Assembly (NCBI GenBank): GCA_949486985.1
Contig: CATBLW010000058.1
Span: 1 to 9,027 of the forward strand
Direction of reading: 5' to 3'
DNA from: Prochlorococcus marinus str. MIT 9215
Lineage (GTDB): Bacteria; Cyanobacteriota; Cyanobacteriia; PCC-6307; Cyanobiaceae
DNA: 9,027 bases
Shown here piece by piece: positions 1 through 7,214 of the stretch. Numbering within the stretch: the first letter of the stretch is position 1; every line of letters starts with the position of its first letter. Made by a program: the position numbers and the translations under genes. A model generated the notes under the pieces. The model had not been told where the DNA came from. It searched no databases and was given only the letters and a program-made list of their open reading frames with translations.

Positions 1-2
1 AC

Positions 3-2210
3 AGCCTTGACGAAGACAACGCCTCAACGAAGGTAAAAAGCCAGGTACTGCTATCAAAAACCAAACTTGAGGATCTGGTACCAAAATCTGTGGCAGCAGC
101 AGTTCTCGAGCTGCTGCATCAACAACCGGAAGATCTTCAGCCAACAGATATCTGCATCCTGGTCAGCCGTCATCTTCAGGCATCCCGCATCAGAGAAAGC
201 CTGGCTTCGGTTGGCTTGCCCAGCCGTTTGGTTAGCCAGGGAGATGTATTAACCAGCGAAGCCGCCTTGGTATTGCAACGTTTTTTGGATTGCCTAGCCA
301 AGCCTGCTCATACAGGAAATCTACGGCTTGTGGCCTGTTCCGCCCTACTGCAGTGGAACAAAGAGCAACTGCAGCATTGCGAAAACAATGGCGAACTCGA
401 TCAGCTCGCTCTCCGCTTCCAAAAATGGGCCTTAAAACTTCCCAAACTCGGTCTGCTTGGCTGCCTAAGCGAACTTCTCAAAGGTCGGACCATGGCCGAT
501 CTATCAGAGCGAGGAAGGCTCCTTGGTGATCTACAGCAATGCGCCCAGCTTGTTCAGGAAGCCATTCATCAACAAGGGCTTGATGCACCAACAGCAGCGG
601 CATGGCTGAGACGACAACGTCTACAACCTGTTGATTCAGTTCCCGAGAGTCGTCAACCCCACAGTGACGTTGCCGAAAGTGCTGTAGCCGTCGTCACTGT
701 TCATCGCAGCAAAGGTCTTGAATATCCCGTTGTGATCTGTCCATACCTCTGGCAGGCACCATCACAACCCGAAGGGCCTCTCTTTCGTTGCGAAGCAGAT
801 CCTTACTGGAACTTAGTGCTAAGCACCAATTGGGGAGAAGGGTGGCAAGTTTCAGAACGCGCACGACAAGCATCACTCCAGGAAGCAGAGCGACTTGCCT
901 ATGTCGCAGTTACAAGAGCATGCTCTTTGCTGATTCTTGTTTGGGCCAGAGCTGCCAAGCAAGAAGGCAATCCACTTACCAACTGGTTGTTCGGTCCAGA
1001 TGCGATCGACGCTGCCATGCAAGAACTAACTCCACAACGTATGCAGACCTGGCTCAATAATCAGAACATTAATATCAGCGTCTTAGCCCATCAAGCAATA
1101 GAGCCTCAACAACACTGGAGAGCCGCTCCACCAGTAGGAGATTTATCGCTAGGGGCTATTCCACAACGGCGACTTGATCTCTCATGGGGCCGAAGCAGTT
1201 ATTCCTCCTGGGTTGCCAATGCCCAAAACCATGGCGGCAGTGCCCCAGCTGATCCAATGGAACTGGAAGAAGGTCGTGATACAGACCAGCAGATCCAGGA
1301 GTCGTTACCAAGCGATCAAGCCGATGGTCCGCGTCCTACTGCGGTCGTCAACCCAGCAGAATCGACATGGCCTGAACAGAGCCCCTTGGGAACGTTCCCA
1401 CGAGGAGCGGAAGCTGGAGATTGCCTGCATCGAATCCTTGAGCGGCTGAATTTCAACGAACCATTAACGACTAACGCTGCCGCCTCAACGATTGAAGAGG
1501 AGCTCCGGCGAACGGGGTTGGATCCAGGCTTACTGATGTCTGTCCAAGATGGGCTCACAAACGTGCTCAACACTCCGATGGGAGGAGACCTGGGCAGCCT
1601 GTGCCTCAATCAACTAGATCAACGGCGCCGCATCCACGAACTCAGCTTCGACCTGCCGGTTGCTCATTCAGGTAGCGCTGTGGATGCCTTGGCAATAGCC
1701 AAGGTTTTTGAACTCGATTCATGGGCTCGTTTCGCAACGCCCTACTGCGAGAAAATTGCTGCGCTTGATATCTATAGCCGCGGTTTCCTAACTGGTTCCA
1801 TTGATCTTGTCTTCAACGATTCAGAAGATCTCTCAAAAGCACGCTGGTGGGTTGCCGATTGGAAAAGCAACTGGATTGGTCAACGTGATCAGGAGGGGCA
1901 AATCATCAGCTGTGGGCCAATCGACTACAACAATGAAGCCATGGAGCAACAGATGCTCCACCATCACTACCCACTTCAAGCCCATCTATACCTCGTAGCC
2001 CTACACCGATACCTCACCTGGCGACTTCCAAACTACGACCCCAATCGCCATCTAGGAGGGTATGCCTACGTTTTTCTCAGAGGCCTTCCAGGGGAACAAG
2101 CCATGGAGAACGATTCACTCAGGGAACCAATTCCAGGTCTGATTGTGGAGCCAGCGCCATTGAAGCGAATCTTGCAGTTGGATCGCTTGTTAATGAAGGG
2201 TAGACAATGA
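3..2210 (+). CDS. recB: RecBCD enzyme subunit RecB, C-terminal part (5' end outside the window)
   Basis: This is the C-terminal 735 residues of the helicase-nuclease subunit that, with RecC and RecD, processes double-strand DNA ends for recombination. The frame is open back to base 3, so the GTG at 90 is internal and not the real start; E. coli RecB has about 1180 residues, so roughly the first 450 are missing. Visible UvrD-family helicase signatures are motif V (HRSKGLEYP, about 702-728) and motif VI (YVAVTRA, 900-920). The C-terminal RecB nuclease domain has the expected metal-binding set: His in GDCLHRILE (codon 1428), Asp in GSIDLVF (1803), and Asp and Lys of DWKSNW (1857 and 1863), followed by the YPLQ motif (Gln codon 1977) and the HRYL and GYAYVFLRG segments. 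The nuclease therefore looks intact. The poorly conserved stretch at about 1080-1380 is probably the linker between the helicase and nuclease domains. The end overlaps recD by four bases. Confidence 0.96.
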   Translation, partial: SLDEDNASTKVKSQVLLSKTKLEDLVPKSVAAAVLELLHQQPEDLQPTDICILVSRHLQASRIRESLASVGLPSRLVSQGDVLTSEAALVLQRFLDCLAKPAHTGNLRLVACSALLQWNKEQLQHCENNGELDQLALRFQKWALKLPKLGLLGCLSELLKGRTMADLSERGRLLGDLQQCAQLVQEAIHQQGLDAPTAAAWLRRQRLQPVDSVPESRQPHSDVAESAVAVVTVHRSKGLEYPVVICPYLWQAPSQPEGPLFRCEADPYWNLVLSTNWGEGWQVSERARQASLQEAERLAYVAVTRACSLLILVWARAAKQEGNPLTNWLFGPDAIDAAMQELTPQRMQTWLNNQNINISVLAHQAIEPQQHWRAAPPVGDLSLGAIPQRRLDLSWGRSSYSSWVANAQNHGGSAPADPMELEEGRDTDQQIQESLPSDQADGPRPTAVVNPAESTWPEQSPLGTFPRGAEAGDCLHRILERLNFNEPLTTNAAASTIEEELRRTGLDPGLLMSVQDGLTNVLNTPMGGDLGSLCLNQLDQRRRIHELSFDLPVAHSGSAVDALAIAKVFELDSWARFATPYCEKIAALDIYSRGFLTGSIDLVFNDSEDLSKARWWVADWKSNWIGQRDQEGQIISCGPIDYNNEAMEQQMLHHHYPLQAHLYLVALHRYLTWRLPNYDPNRHLGGYAYVFLRGLPGEQAMENDSLREPIPGLIVEPAPLKRILQLDRLLMKGRQ
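2195..2210 (+). promoter_or_regulatory. recD ribosome binding site and recB/recD ATGA overlap
   Basis: GAAGGG at 2195-2200 lies six bases before the recD ATG (2207-2209) and inside the last codons of recB. The recB stop TGA (2208-2210) shares bases with that ATG. This arrangement supports translational coupling, so the two subunits would be made in matched amounts. It is the only clear Shine-Dalgarno-like site next to a start codon in the window and it fixes the recD start. Confidence 0.7.
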
Positions 2211-3955
2211 ATCACATCGATACGTCCAGTTGGCCGGTCGGTCTTTCCAAGGCACTGCACCACACCCTCGTCAATCGCATCCCCCCCAAGGTGATGACGC
2301 CTCATCTGGAAGACTTGGTTAACGCCCTGATGAATGCTTTGGCAGAAGGAGATCTACAGATCGATCTCTCCAGCACGTCTCCACCAAGCGAATTAAAAAG
2401 CAACGGTTGGCCAGAGGCCCATCGTCAAGCCCTACTTGATAGTGGCTGGCTTGAGGGTGATACCGCACCAATGGTTCTCGATGGTGAGCAACTGAGCTGG
2501 AGCCGCTGGCATCAAAATATCAATGAAGTCATTGAAGAATTACTTGCCAGGTCGATACTGCCGCGCAGAGAATCGAAAATTGCTGTTATCAACGAGGCGA
2601 AGGCAGAAGCCGATACAAACACAAAGAAAGCAAGAGATAAAAACCTCAATCTGCCCGAAAATATTCAGCTTAATCCTGAACAGAAGGAAGCCGTCAGGGC
2701 AATGGATTGCCAAGGCATTGTCCTACTTAGTGGTGGACCTGGGACTGGCAAAACAAGCACCATCCTGCAGATGCTGTCAAGAGCTCTCAACAACAACCCT
2801 GAGATTAAGATCGGTCTTGCTGCGCCCACAGGCAAGGCCGCTAGGCATCTACAAGATGCCCTGCGAAAGAACCTTGGAACCCTTGAAAACAAACAACAAC
2901 AAGTTTTAGAGAAGCTTCAGTGCGGCACTCTGCACCGATTACTACAAGCAAAGCCAGGAGGCTTTGGACGACATCAGCACAACCTTCTGAATCTTGATCT
3001 ACTTGTCGTTGATGAAATGTCGATGGTTGATCTTGCACTCATGCAGGCTCTGCTCCATGCCTTACCAAGGAACAGCCAATTGGTACTAGTAGGCGATCCA
3101 GCTCAATTGCCACCAATCGGTAGTGGAGCGGTGTGGCATCAACTTCAACAAGCTGAAATCAGGAAAAATTTTCATCAAGGGGCCATCCATTTACATCGTC
3201 TATATCGAAACCGTGGGGCTCTGGCTGCATTAAGCCAAACACTTCGAGAGCAAGGACTTGGCCCATTCTGGGAACAGCTATCTCACATAGCGGCAACAGA
3301 GAACGTCAAACACCATCGCTGCTCAATCAATGGCATTCCAAAGGTTGTTGTCAGTCAGCTAAAAGAACACTGCAACAAGCTCAAGAACCTCAGCCTCAAA
3401 CTGATGGACGAGTCGCCTGAAGACCTTGCGATTGCAGCAGAGCCGTTAATGGACGGCCTTGAGAAGTTAATGGTGCTTTGCCCAAAGCGGCGTGGATTCT
3501 GGGGAGTCAACGATGTCCACAACGCTTTATTGGGTCGAAATCATCTAGAAGGAGTAACGCGATGGCCACTCGGGACACCCGTGATGTGCGGCGAGAACCA
3601 ACCAGAGCTAGGCCTCTCCAATGGTGACCTCGGTGTGGTGATTGGCGAAGGTAGTAACCGCCGCATGCTCTTCCGCGTCATCACAGAGGAAGAAGGCTTG
3701 CAGCTCGCATTGATCCACCCGGCGAGATTGCGCGTACTAGAACCCGCACTCGCTTTAACCATTCATAAGGCACAAGGGAGTGAGGCCAATCACGTCATGA
3801 TTTTATGGCCAGAAACATCTACCTCAAATGAAACGTGCCCATATCCTCATAACAACAATTGCGCTTATGACGTCAGATTGCTTTACACCGCAATGACCCG
3901 TTCAAGCCAGCATGTTGATCTGTTTAGTGCCGAACCAAAAAGACATTTCAGTTAG
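2207..3955 (+). CDS. recD: RecBCD enzyme subunit RecD, superfamily 1 5'-3' DNA helicase
   Basis: This 582-residue protein (E. coli RecD has 608) is the 5'-3' motor of RecBCD; in the E. coli enzyme this subunit also controls the switch at Chi. Residues 1 to about 150 form the divergent N-terminal region that in this family contacts RecB. Helicase motifs follow in order: Walker A GGPGTGKT (176-183), motif Ia APTGKAA (206-212), Ib CGTLHRLL (239-246), Walker B VVDEMS with Asp269-Glu270, motif III VGDPAQLPP (Gly296-Asp297), the motif IV arginine region LHRLYRNRGAL, motif V TIHKAQGSE (His520, Gln523) and motif VI LLYTAMTR (559-565). No key residue is missing. A less conserved stretch at about residues 345-415 separates motif IV from the second RecA fold. 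The start is set by the ATGA overlap with recB and a good ribosome binding site. A separate RecD2-type helicase is unlikely because recB lies directly upstream and RecD2 proteins are usually longer. Confidence 0.96.
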   Translation: MNHIDTSSWPVGLSKALHHTLVNRIPPKVMTPHLEDLVNALMNALAEGDLQIDLSSTSPPSELKSNGWPEAHRQALLDSGWLEGDTAPMVLDGEQLSWSRWHQNINEVIEELLARSILPRRESKIAVINEAKAEADTNTKKARDKNLNLPENIQLNPEQKEAVRAMDCQGIVLLSGGPGTGKTSTILQMLSRALNNNPEIKIGLAAPTGKAARHLQDALRKNLGTLENKQQQVLEKLQCGTLHRLLQAKPGGFGRHQHNLLNLDLLVVDEMSMVDLALMQALLHALPRNSQLVLVGDPAQLPPIGSGAVWHQLQQAEIRKNFHQGAIHLHRLYRNRGALAALSQTLREQGLGPFWEQLSHIAATENVKHHRCSINGIPKVVVSQLKEHCNKLKNLSLKLMDESPEDLAIAAEPLMDGLEKLMVLCPKRRGFWGVNDVHNALLGRNHLEGVTRWPLGTPVMCGENQPELGLSNGDLGVVIGEGSNRRMLFRVITEEEGLQLALIHPARLRVLEPALALTIHKAQGSEANHVMILWPETSTSNETCPYPHNNNCAYDVRLLYTAMTRSSQHVDLFSAEPKRHFS

Positions 3956-4036
3956 CAAGTTTGGGGATCATCTGCCGCCATCAACAATCCAACCGCTTGT
4001 CTAAGACGATGTTGGGATGATAAAGTTTATTTTCAA

Positions 4037-4051
4037 CCTTTGATGCAAAGG
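4037..4051. repeat. small inverted repeat in the recD-deaD gap
   Basis: CCTTTG (4037-4042) and CAAAGG (4046-4051) are perfect inverted arms around the three bases ATG. The hairpin sits about 80 bases after the recD stop. No T-run follows it on the plus strand, so it is not a classic intrinsic terminator. It might slow transcription at the end of recBD or be an operator-like dyad. No other function can be read from it. Confidence 0.35.
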
Positions 4052-4092
4052 CAAGGCTTCACAGCGCAGTTAAATGCGGATGGGACGTGGCC

Positions 4093-4119
4093 GGCCTGAT
4101 TTGAAGGAACAATCAGGCC
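4093..4119 (+). promoter_or_regulatory. stem-loop in the presumed deaD leader
   Basis: GGCCTGATT (4093-4101) and AATCAGGCC (4111-4119) form a perfect nine-base-pair stem with a nine-base loop, TGAAGGAAC. It ends 14 bases before the deaD ATG. The loop exposes AAGGA, a Shine-Dalgarno-like core that lies 25 bases from the ATG in linear sequence, too far to act in the usual way; no other such site precedes the gene. The run after the stem (TTTT at 4125-4128) is too short for a convincing terminator. A leader element controlling helicase translation is possible, but this is inference. The overlapping eight-base palindrome GGCCGGCC (4089-4096) could offer a competing structure. Confidence 0.45.
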
Positions 4120-4133
4120 AACGCCTTTTCTAA

Positions 4134-6071
4134 ATGACCAATACAAATACGCACGAGGCTGTCTCGTGTTCTGTTGATCTCGGCAGTTCTGAGGTTTCAA
4201 CTCATGAGGTTTCAAATAATGAGACCGAAAAGAAAGAGCTTGAGAATCAACAGCTCGCTAACAACACTGATGCTGAGGCAATCAGTACGGAGAGCACATC
4301 TGAACAGTCAGAGAGTTCAGACAACAGCCCTACGACTGATGTCAACACCGATCCAACCCCTAAAGCCGAAGAATCAAATTCAGGATCAGCTTTTGATGGC
4401 TTCGGCTTCAGTGAACCATTAATCAAAACCCTCGCTGAGAAAGGCTACAAAGAGCCATCACCGATTCAAAAAGCTGCCTTCCCAGAGCTGATGCTGGGCC
4501 GAGATTTAGTCGGCCAGGCACAAACCGGAACGGGTAAAACAGCCGCCTTTGCTCTGCCTCTACTTGAACGTCTTCAAGACCAGGGCAAACGTCCCCAAGT
4601 TCTGGTTCTTGCCCCAACCCGCGAGCTGGCCATGCAAGTCGCGGATTCCTTCCGTGCCTATGCAGCTGGCCATCCCCATTTAAAAGTTCTTGCTGTCTAT
4701 GGCGGCGCCGACTTCCGCTCCCAAATCAACACGCTCAAACGCGGAGTTGAAGTGGTGGTAGGGACCCCTGGTCGTGTGATGGATCACATGCGCCAGAAAA
4801 CGCTCGATACATCTGAATTGAAATGCCTCGTACTCGACGAAGCTGATGAAATGCTTCGGATGGGATTCATCGACGACGTTGAGTGGATTCTCGAACAATT
4901 ACCTGATGACCGGCAGATGGTGCTGTTCTCAGCCACGATGCCTTCAGAGATACGCCGTCTGTCGAAGCGTTTTCTGCGCGAACCAGCAGAAATCACAATC
5001 AAGACGCGTGAGAAAGAGGCGAGTCTTATTCGCCATCGCTGCATCACACTTCAAAACAGCTACAAAATCGAAGCACTCAAGCGTGTGCTTGAGGCCGTTA
5101 CCGGCGAAGGCGTCATCATCTTTGCAAGAACGAAAGCCATTACCATCAACCTTTCTGAAACCCTTGAGGCGGCTGGGCACGATGTCGCGGTACTCAATGG
5201 TGACGTTCCTCAGAACCAAAGAGAGCGAACGATTGAACGTCTACGCAAAGGCAGTGTCAACATCCTCGTTGCCACTGATGTCGCAGCAAGGGGCCTAGAT
5301 GTTGATCGTATTGGCCTGGTCATCAACTACGACATTCCCTTTGATAGCGAGGCCTATGTGCATCGAATCGGCAGGACCGGACGCGCTGGTCGCAGCGGTG
5401 AAGCCATTTTATTCGTGACACCAAGGGAACGACGTTTCGTTAGCAGTCTTGAACGAGCTGTAAGACAACCGATCGAGCCAATGGAGATTCCAAGCAACGC
5501 CGTTATCAACCAAAGCCGACTCGATCGCCTGCGCGAACGCCTCACCACATTGGCGACAACAGAAAGAAAAAATGCTGAAGAGAACGCTCTTCTGCAAGAA
5601 ATCATTCAGAGGGTTAGCCAAGAGCAGGATCTCACTCCAGAGAAAATGGCTCTGGCCGCTCTGAACCTTGCCGTTGGCCCCGAACCCATGCTTGTGCAAG
5701 GTGACGAAAACTGGTTGAAGCAGTCGAGCCGTCGCGACGATCGCCGAGATGACCGCAGAGATGAACGCCGAGACGATCGTGGCCGTTCTGGTCGCCGACC
5801 AGATAGAGACAGAGGTGCATCGAGGTCCCCAGAAGATCACATGGAACGATTCCGCGTTGAAGTTGGACATCGTGACCGGGTGAAGCCTGGAAACCTTGTT
5901 GGTGCTATTGCCAATGAATCAGGCCTGCAGGGAAAAATGATTGGCCGCATTCAAATTTTTGAATCTCACAGCCTGGTCGACTTGCCCAAAGGTATGCCTG
6001 AAGATGTTTTCACTGATCTAAAGAGACTCAGAGTCATGAACAAGGAATTACAAATCCGCAGGGACTCCTGA
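4134..6071 (+). CDS. deaD: DEAD-box ATP-dependent RNA helicase, DeaD/CsdA type
   Basis: This 645-residue cytoplasmic RNA helicase of the DeaD/CsdA group probably unwinds RNA duplexes in ribosome assembly and mRNA turnover, often at low temperature. Residues 1-85 are a low-complexity Ser/Thr/Glu/Asn-rich tail, probably disordered. The core has the Q motif (FDGFGFSEPL from 87, with SPIQ), Walker A AQTGTGKT (129-136), PTRELA (161-166), TPGR (211-214), DEAD (235-238), SAT (266-268), ARGLD (385-389) and HRIGRTGRAGR (410-420), all intact. After a helical stretch comes an Arg/Asp-rich repeat of RRDD-like units (533-560), then a DbpA-type RNA-binding domain from about Met570 to the end (RFRVEVG, GNLVGAIANESGL, IGRIQIFESHSLVDLP). 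The domain order matches DeaD and is longer than the compact RhlE or CrhR helicases. The ATG at 4134 is the first in frame and is preceded by TAA at 4131. No Shine-Dalgarno site is adjacent. Confidence 0.96.
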   Translation: MTNTNTHEAVSCSVDLGSSEVSTHEVSNNETEKKELENQQLANNTDAEAISTESTSEQSESSDNSPTTDVNTDPTPKAEESNSGSAFDGFGFSEPLIKTLAEKGYKEPSPIQKAAFPELMLGRDLVGQAQTGTGKTAAFALPLLERLQDQGKRPQVLVLAPTRELAMQVADSFRAYAAGHPHLKVLAVYGGADFRSQINTLKRGVEVVVGTPGRVMDHMRQKTLDTSELKCLVLDEADEMLRMGFIDDVEWILEQLPDDRQMVLFSATMPSEIRRLSKRFLREPAEITIKTREKEASLIRHRCITLQNSYKIEALKRVLEAVTGEGVIIFARTKAITINLSETLEAAGHDVAVLNGDVPQNQRERTIERLRKGSVNILVATDVAARGLDVDRIGLVINYDIPFDSEAYVHRIGRTGRAGRSGEAILFVTPRERRFVSSLERAVRQPIEPMEIPSNAVINQSRLDRLRERLTTLATTERKNAEENALLQEIIQRVSQEQDLTPEKMALAALNLAVGPEPMLVQGDENWLKQSSRRDDRRDDRRDERRDDRGRSGRRPDRDRGASRSPEDHMERFRVEVGHRDRVKPGNLVGAIANESGLQGKMIGRIQIFESHSLVDLPKGMPEDVFTDLKRLRVMNKELQIRRDS

Positions 6072-6086
6072 CTCTGCACAATCCAG

Positions 6087-6380
6087 ATGTTTGTGCTGCG
6101 ACAAATCAATTTGCATCTTGGCTTGATTGCGCTCTTGCTGAGCTTGACAAGCTCAACAAGCGCACTTGCAGAGAAAATTCACTACGAAAACCCCATCATT
6201 TTCAAACTCTGCATCATTGGCTTCAACGCAGCCATGGCAGATGCTGAAAAGACGCCGCCTAGTGGCATGGGGGAATACACCTGCAATTGCTTTCTTGAGC
6301 AGATGGACAATGGAGAAACGATCGACTCTGCTCAAAAAATTTGCGAAAACAAAGCTGCATCGCATTACAACATCCTTTAA
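6087..6380 (+). CDS. small exported four-cysteine protein, function unknown
   Basis: This 97-residue protein is not one I can name. Residues 1 to about 28 look like a Sec signal peptide: a basic Arg5, a hydrophobic core (LGLIALLLSL) and an Ala-Leu-Ala cleavage motif ending at Ala28. The mature part is about 69 residues with four cysteines, Cys42, Cys66, Cys68 and Cys86; the middle pair is in a YTCNCF motif. After export these could form two disulfides or bind a metal or cofactor; the spacing does not match a CXXCH haem site. The gene starts 15 bases after the deaD stop on the same strand, so it is probably co-transcribed with it, although nothing links a periplasmic protein to RNA unwinding. 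No ribosome binding site is visible. A real gene is supported by the clean signal peptide and the tight fit between its neighbours. Confidence 0.75.
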   Translation: MFVLRQINLHLGLIALLLSLTSSTSALAEKIHYENPIIFKLCIIGFNAAMADAEKTPPSGMGEYTCNCFLEQMDNGETIDSAQKICENKAASHYNIL

Positions 6381-6387
6381 ATCTGAT

Positions 6388-6699
6388 TCAAGCTGGTGTG
6401 ACCTGAGACGTTGCTTCTACCTGCTCAACAGGCATTGTTTCGATGATTTCAATCAACTCGAACTGCACATCCGGCAGACTTTCCTGAACCAGAGTTTTGA
6501 GCAGATCCAAGCGATCACAAGGAATCAACTCCCCATCACCGTTCCAACCGAGAGCTCTTAGATGAACCGACTCCATACCTAAGCCCCATGTCACGATCCG
6601 CTGACATTGGCGCATATTTTTTGAAACCAAGAAACTTGTTCGTTTCCCTTCAGGTTTCCGTGATCTTTCGACAGGCAAACCTGTAGCGTGGATTGGCAT
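6388..6699 (-). CDS. probable small protein on the minus strand, function unknown
   Basis: This ORF of 103 residues encodes no family I recognise. Its C-terminal three quarters read like a folded acidic protein: a segment VTWGLGMESVHLRALGWN, then GDGELIPCDRLDLL, then an amphipathic stretch ending in FELIEIIETM. No signal peptide or membrane segment is seen. The first 28 residues are basic and less protein-like, so the true start may be the internal ATG at 6613-6615, giving 75 residues; GGTGAG about nine bases before the upstream ATG weakly favours the longer form. It ends seven bases from the end of the four-cysteine gene (tail-to-tail), a spacing typical of a compact genome. It could be a chance ORF, but the competing plus-strand frame here (6166-6561) starts inside the four-cysteine gene and reads less like a protein. 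Confidence 0.6.
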   Translation of the reverse strand: MPIHATGLPVERSRKPEGKRTSFLVSKNMRQCQRIVTWGLGMESVHLRALGWNGDGELIPCDRLDLLKTLVQESLPDVQFELIEIIETMPVEQVEATSQVTPA

Positions 6700-6824
6700 C
6701 AGCTTCAGCTCACCGGACCCAAACGGCTCGCTCCCCAGGCTTCAGCTTTCAAGCTCCAGCATTTAAGGACTTTCCTTTTCGGACCACAGCTTCACTGATC
6801 ACATCCCATCGGTCCCTTTCGGAA
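6700..6824 (+). promoter_or_regulatory. probable promoter and leader region of the RRM gene
   Basis: These 125 bases separate the minus-strand ORF from the RRM start codon and should carry the RRM promoter and 5' leader, plus the promoter of the divergent ORF if its long form is real. No strong -35/-10 pair is evident. GGACC (6781-6785) and GGTCC (6811-6815) could pair around a 25-base loop just before the ATG. AAGGA occurs at 6764-6768 but is about 55 bases from the start. The role is assigned by position only. Confidence 0.3.
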
Positions 6825-7187
6825 ATGACCATTTACATAGGCAACTTGTCTTTCCAGGCTGAGCAGGAAGACCTGCTTGACCTGTTCAGTCAATACGGCG
6901 AAGTCAAGCAATGCAGCATCCCCCTCGACAGGGAAACAGGACGCAAGCGCGGATTTGCTTTCGTCGAAATGGCTAAAGCTGATGAAGAACAAAAAGCCAT
7001 CGATGATCTTCAAGACGTCGAATGGATGGGCCGCATGATTCGGGTCAACAAAGCCACTCCTCGTGAAGGCAACGGTGGCGGCGGTGGCGGCCGTGGCGGC
7101 GGCGGCGGCGGCGGTGGTCGCGGCGGCTACGGCGGTGGCGGTGGCTACGGCGGTGGTGGCGGTGGTGGCGGCGGCGACCGCTGGTAA
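6825..7187 (+). CDS. RRM-type RNA-binding protein with glycine-rich RGG tail
   Basis: This 120-residue protein belongs to the cyanobacterial Rbp group of single-RRM RNA-binding proteins. The RRM covers residues 2 to about 77, with RNP2 IYIGNL (3-8) and RNP1 RGFAFVEM (42-49), including the aromatic residues Tyr4, Phe44 and Phe46 that stack on RNA bases. Residues 82-117 are nearly all glycine with interspersed Arg and Tyr (GGRGG, RGGYGG), ending in Asp-Arg-Trp. Such tails add loose RNA binding and self-association. In cyanobacteria the glycine-tailed members are often cold-induced and are thought to act on mRNA stability or location. The frame extends upstream to a TTG at 6693, but the RRM begins directly after the ATG at 6825, as in family members, and the upstream part looks non-coding. 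No Shine-Dalgarno site is well placed. It is followed by a strong terminator and is probably monocistronic. Confidence 0.93.
   Translation: MTIYIGNLSFQAEQEDLLDLFSQYGEVKQCSIPLDRETGRKRGFAFVEMAKADEEQKAIDDLQDVEWMGRMIRVNKATPREGNGGGGGGRGGGGGGGGRGGYGGGGGYGGGGGGGGGDRW
7074..7175 (+). repeat. GGY codon-repeat tract encoding the glycine tail
   Basis: This roughly 100-base tract consists almost wholly of GGC and GGT triplets, broken only by a few CGY (Arg) and TAC (Tyr) codons. No GGA or GGG codon is used. It behaves as an imperfect trinucleotide microsatellite that could change length by replication slippage in steps of one glycine without breaking the frame. Its G richness and strand bias also make it a likely spot for sequencing or assembly error. 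Confidence 0.85.
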
Positions 7188-7214
7188 TCACAACCCCCCA
7201 AACAAAAGTTCGTC

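Noticed and set aside
90..92. GTG as the start of a 706-residue protein
   Set aside because: The frame is open to the beginning of the window and the residues before it fit an ongoing RecB sequence; the gene is truncated by the window edge.
4037..4051. Intrinsic terminator of the recB-recD operon
   Set aside because: The stem is short and no T-run follows on the plus strand.
3956..4133. Additional gene or small RNA between recD and deaD
   Set aside because: No plus-strand ORF of useful length is seen, the minus-strand ORF at 4033-4215 runs into deaD coding sequence, and no known small RNA motif was recognised.
5409..5870. 153-residue minus-strand ORF inside deaD
   Set aside because: It is a shadow of the strongly conserved helicase frame; it is long partly because the Arg/Asp repeat and flanking codons lack stops on the opposite strand.
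6166..6561. 131-residue plus-strand ORF
   Set aside because: It begins inside the four-cysteine gene in another frame, lacks protein-like composition and conflicts with the better minus-strand ORF at 6388-6699.
6693..6824. TTG-initiated N-terminal extension of 44 residues on the RRM protein
   Set aside because: The RRM fold starts directly after the ATG at 6825, as in known short RRM proteins, and the extension resembles translated non-coding DNA with no ribosome binding site.
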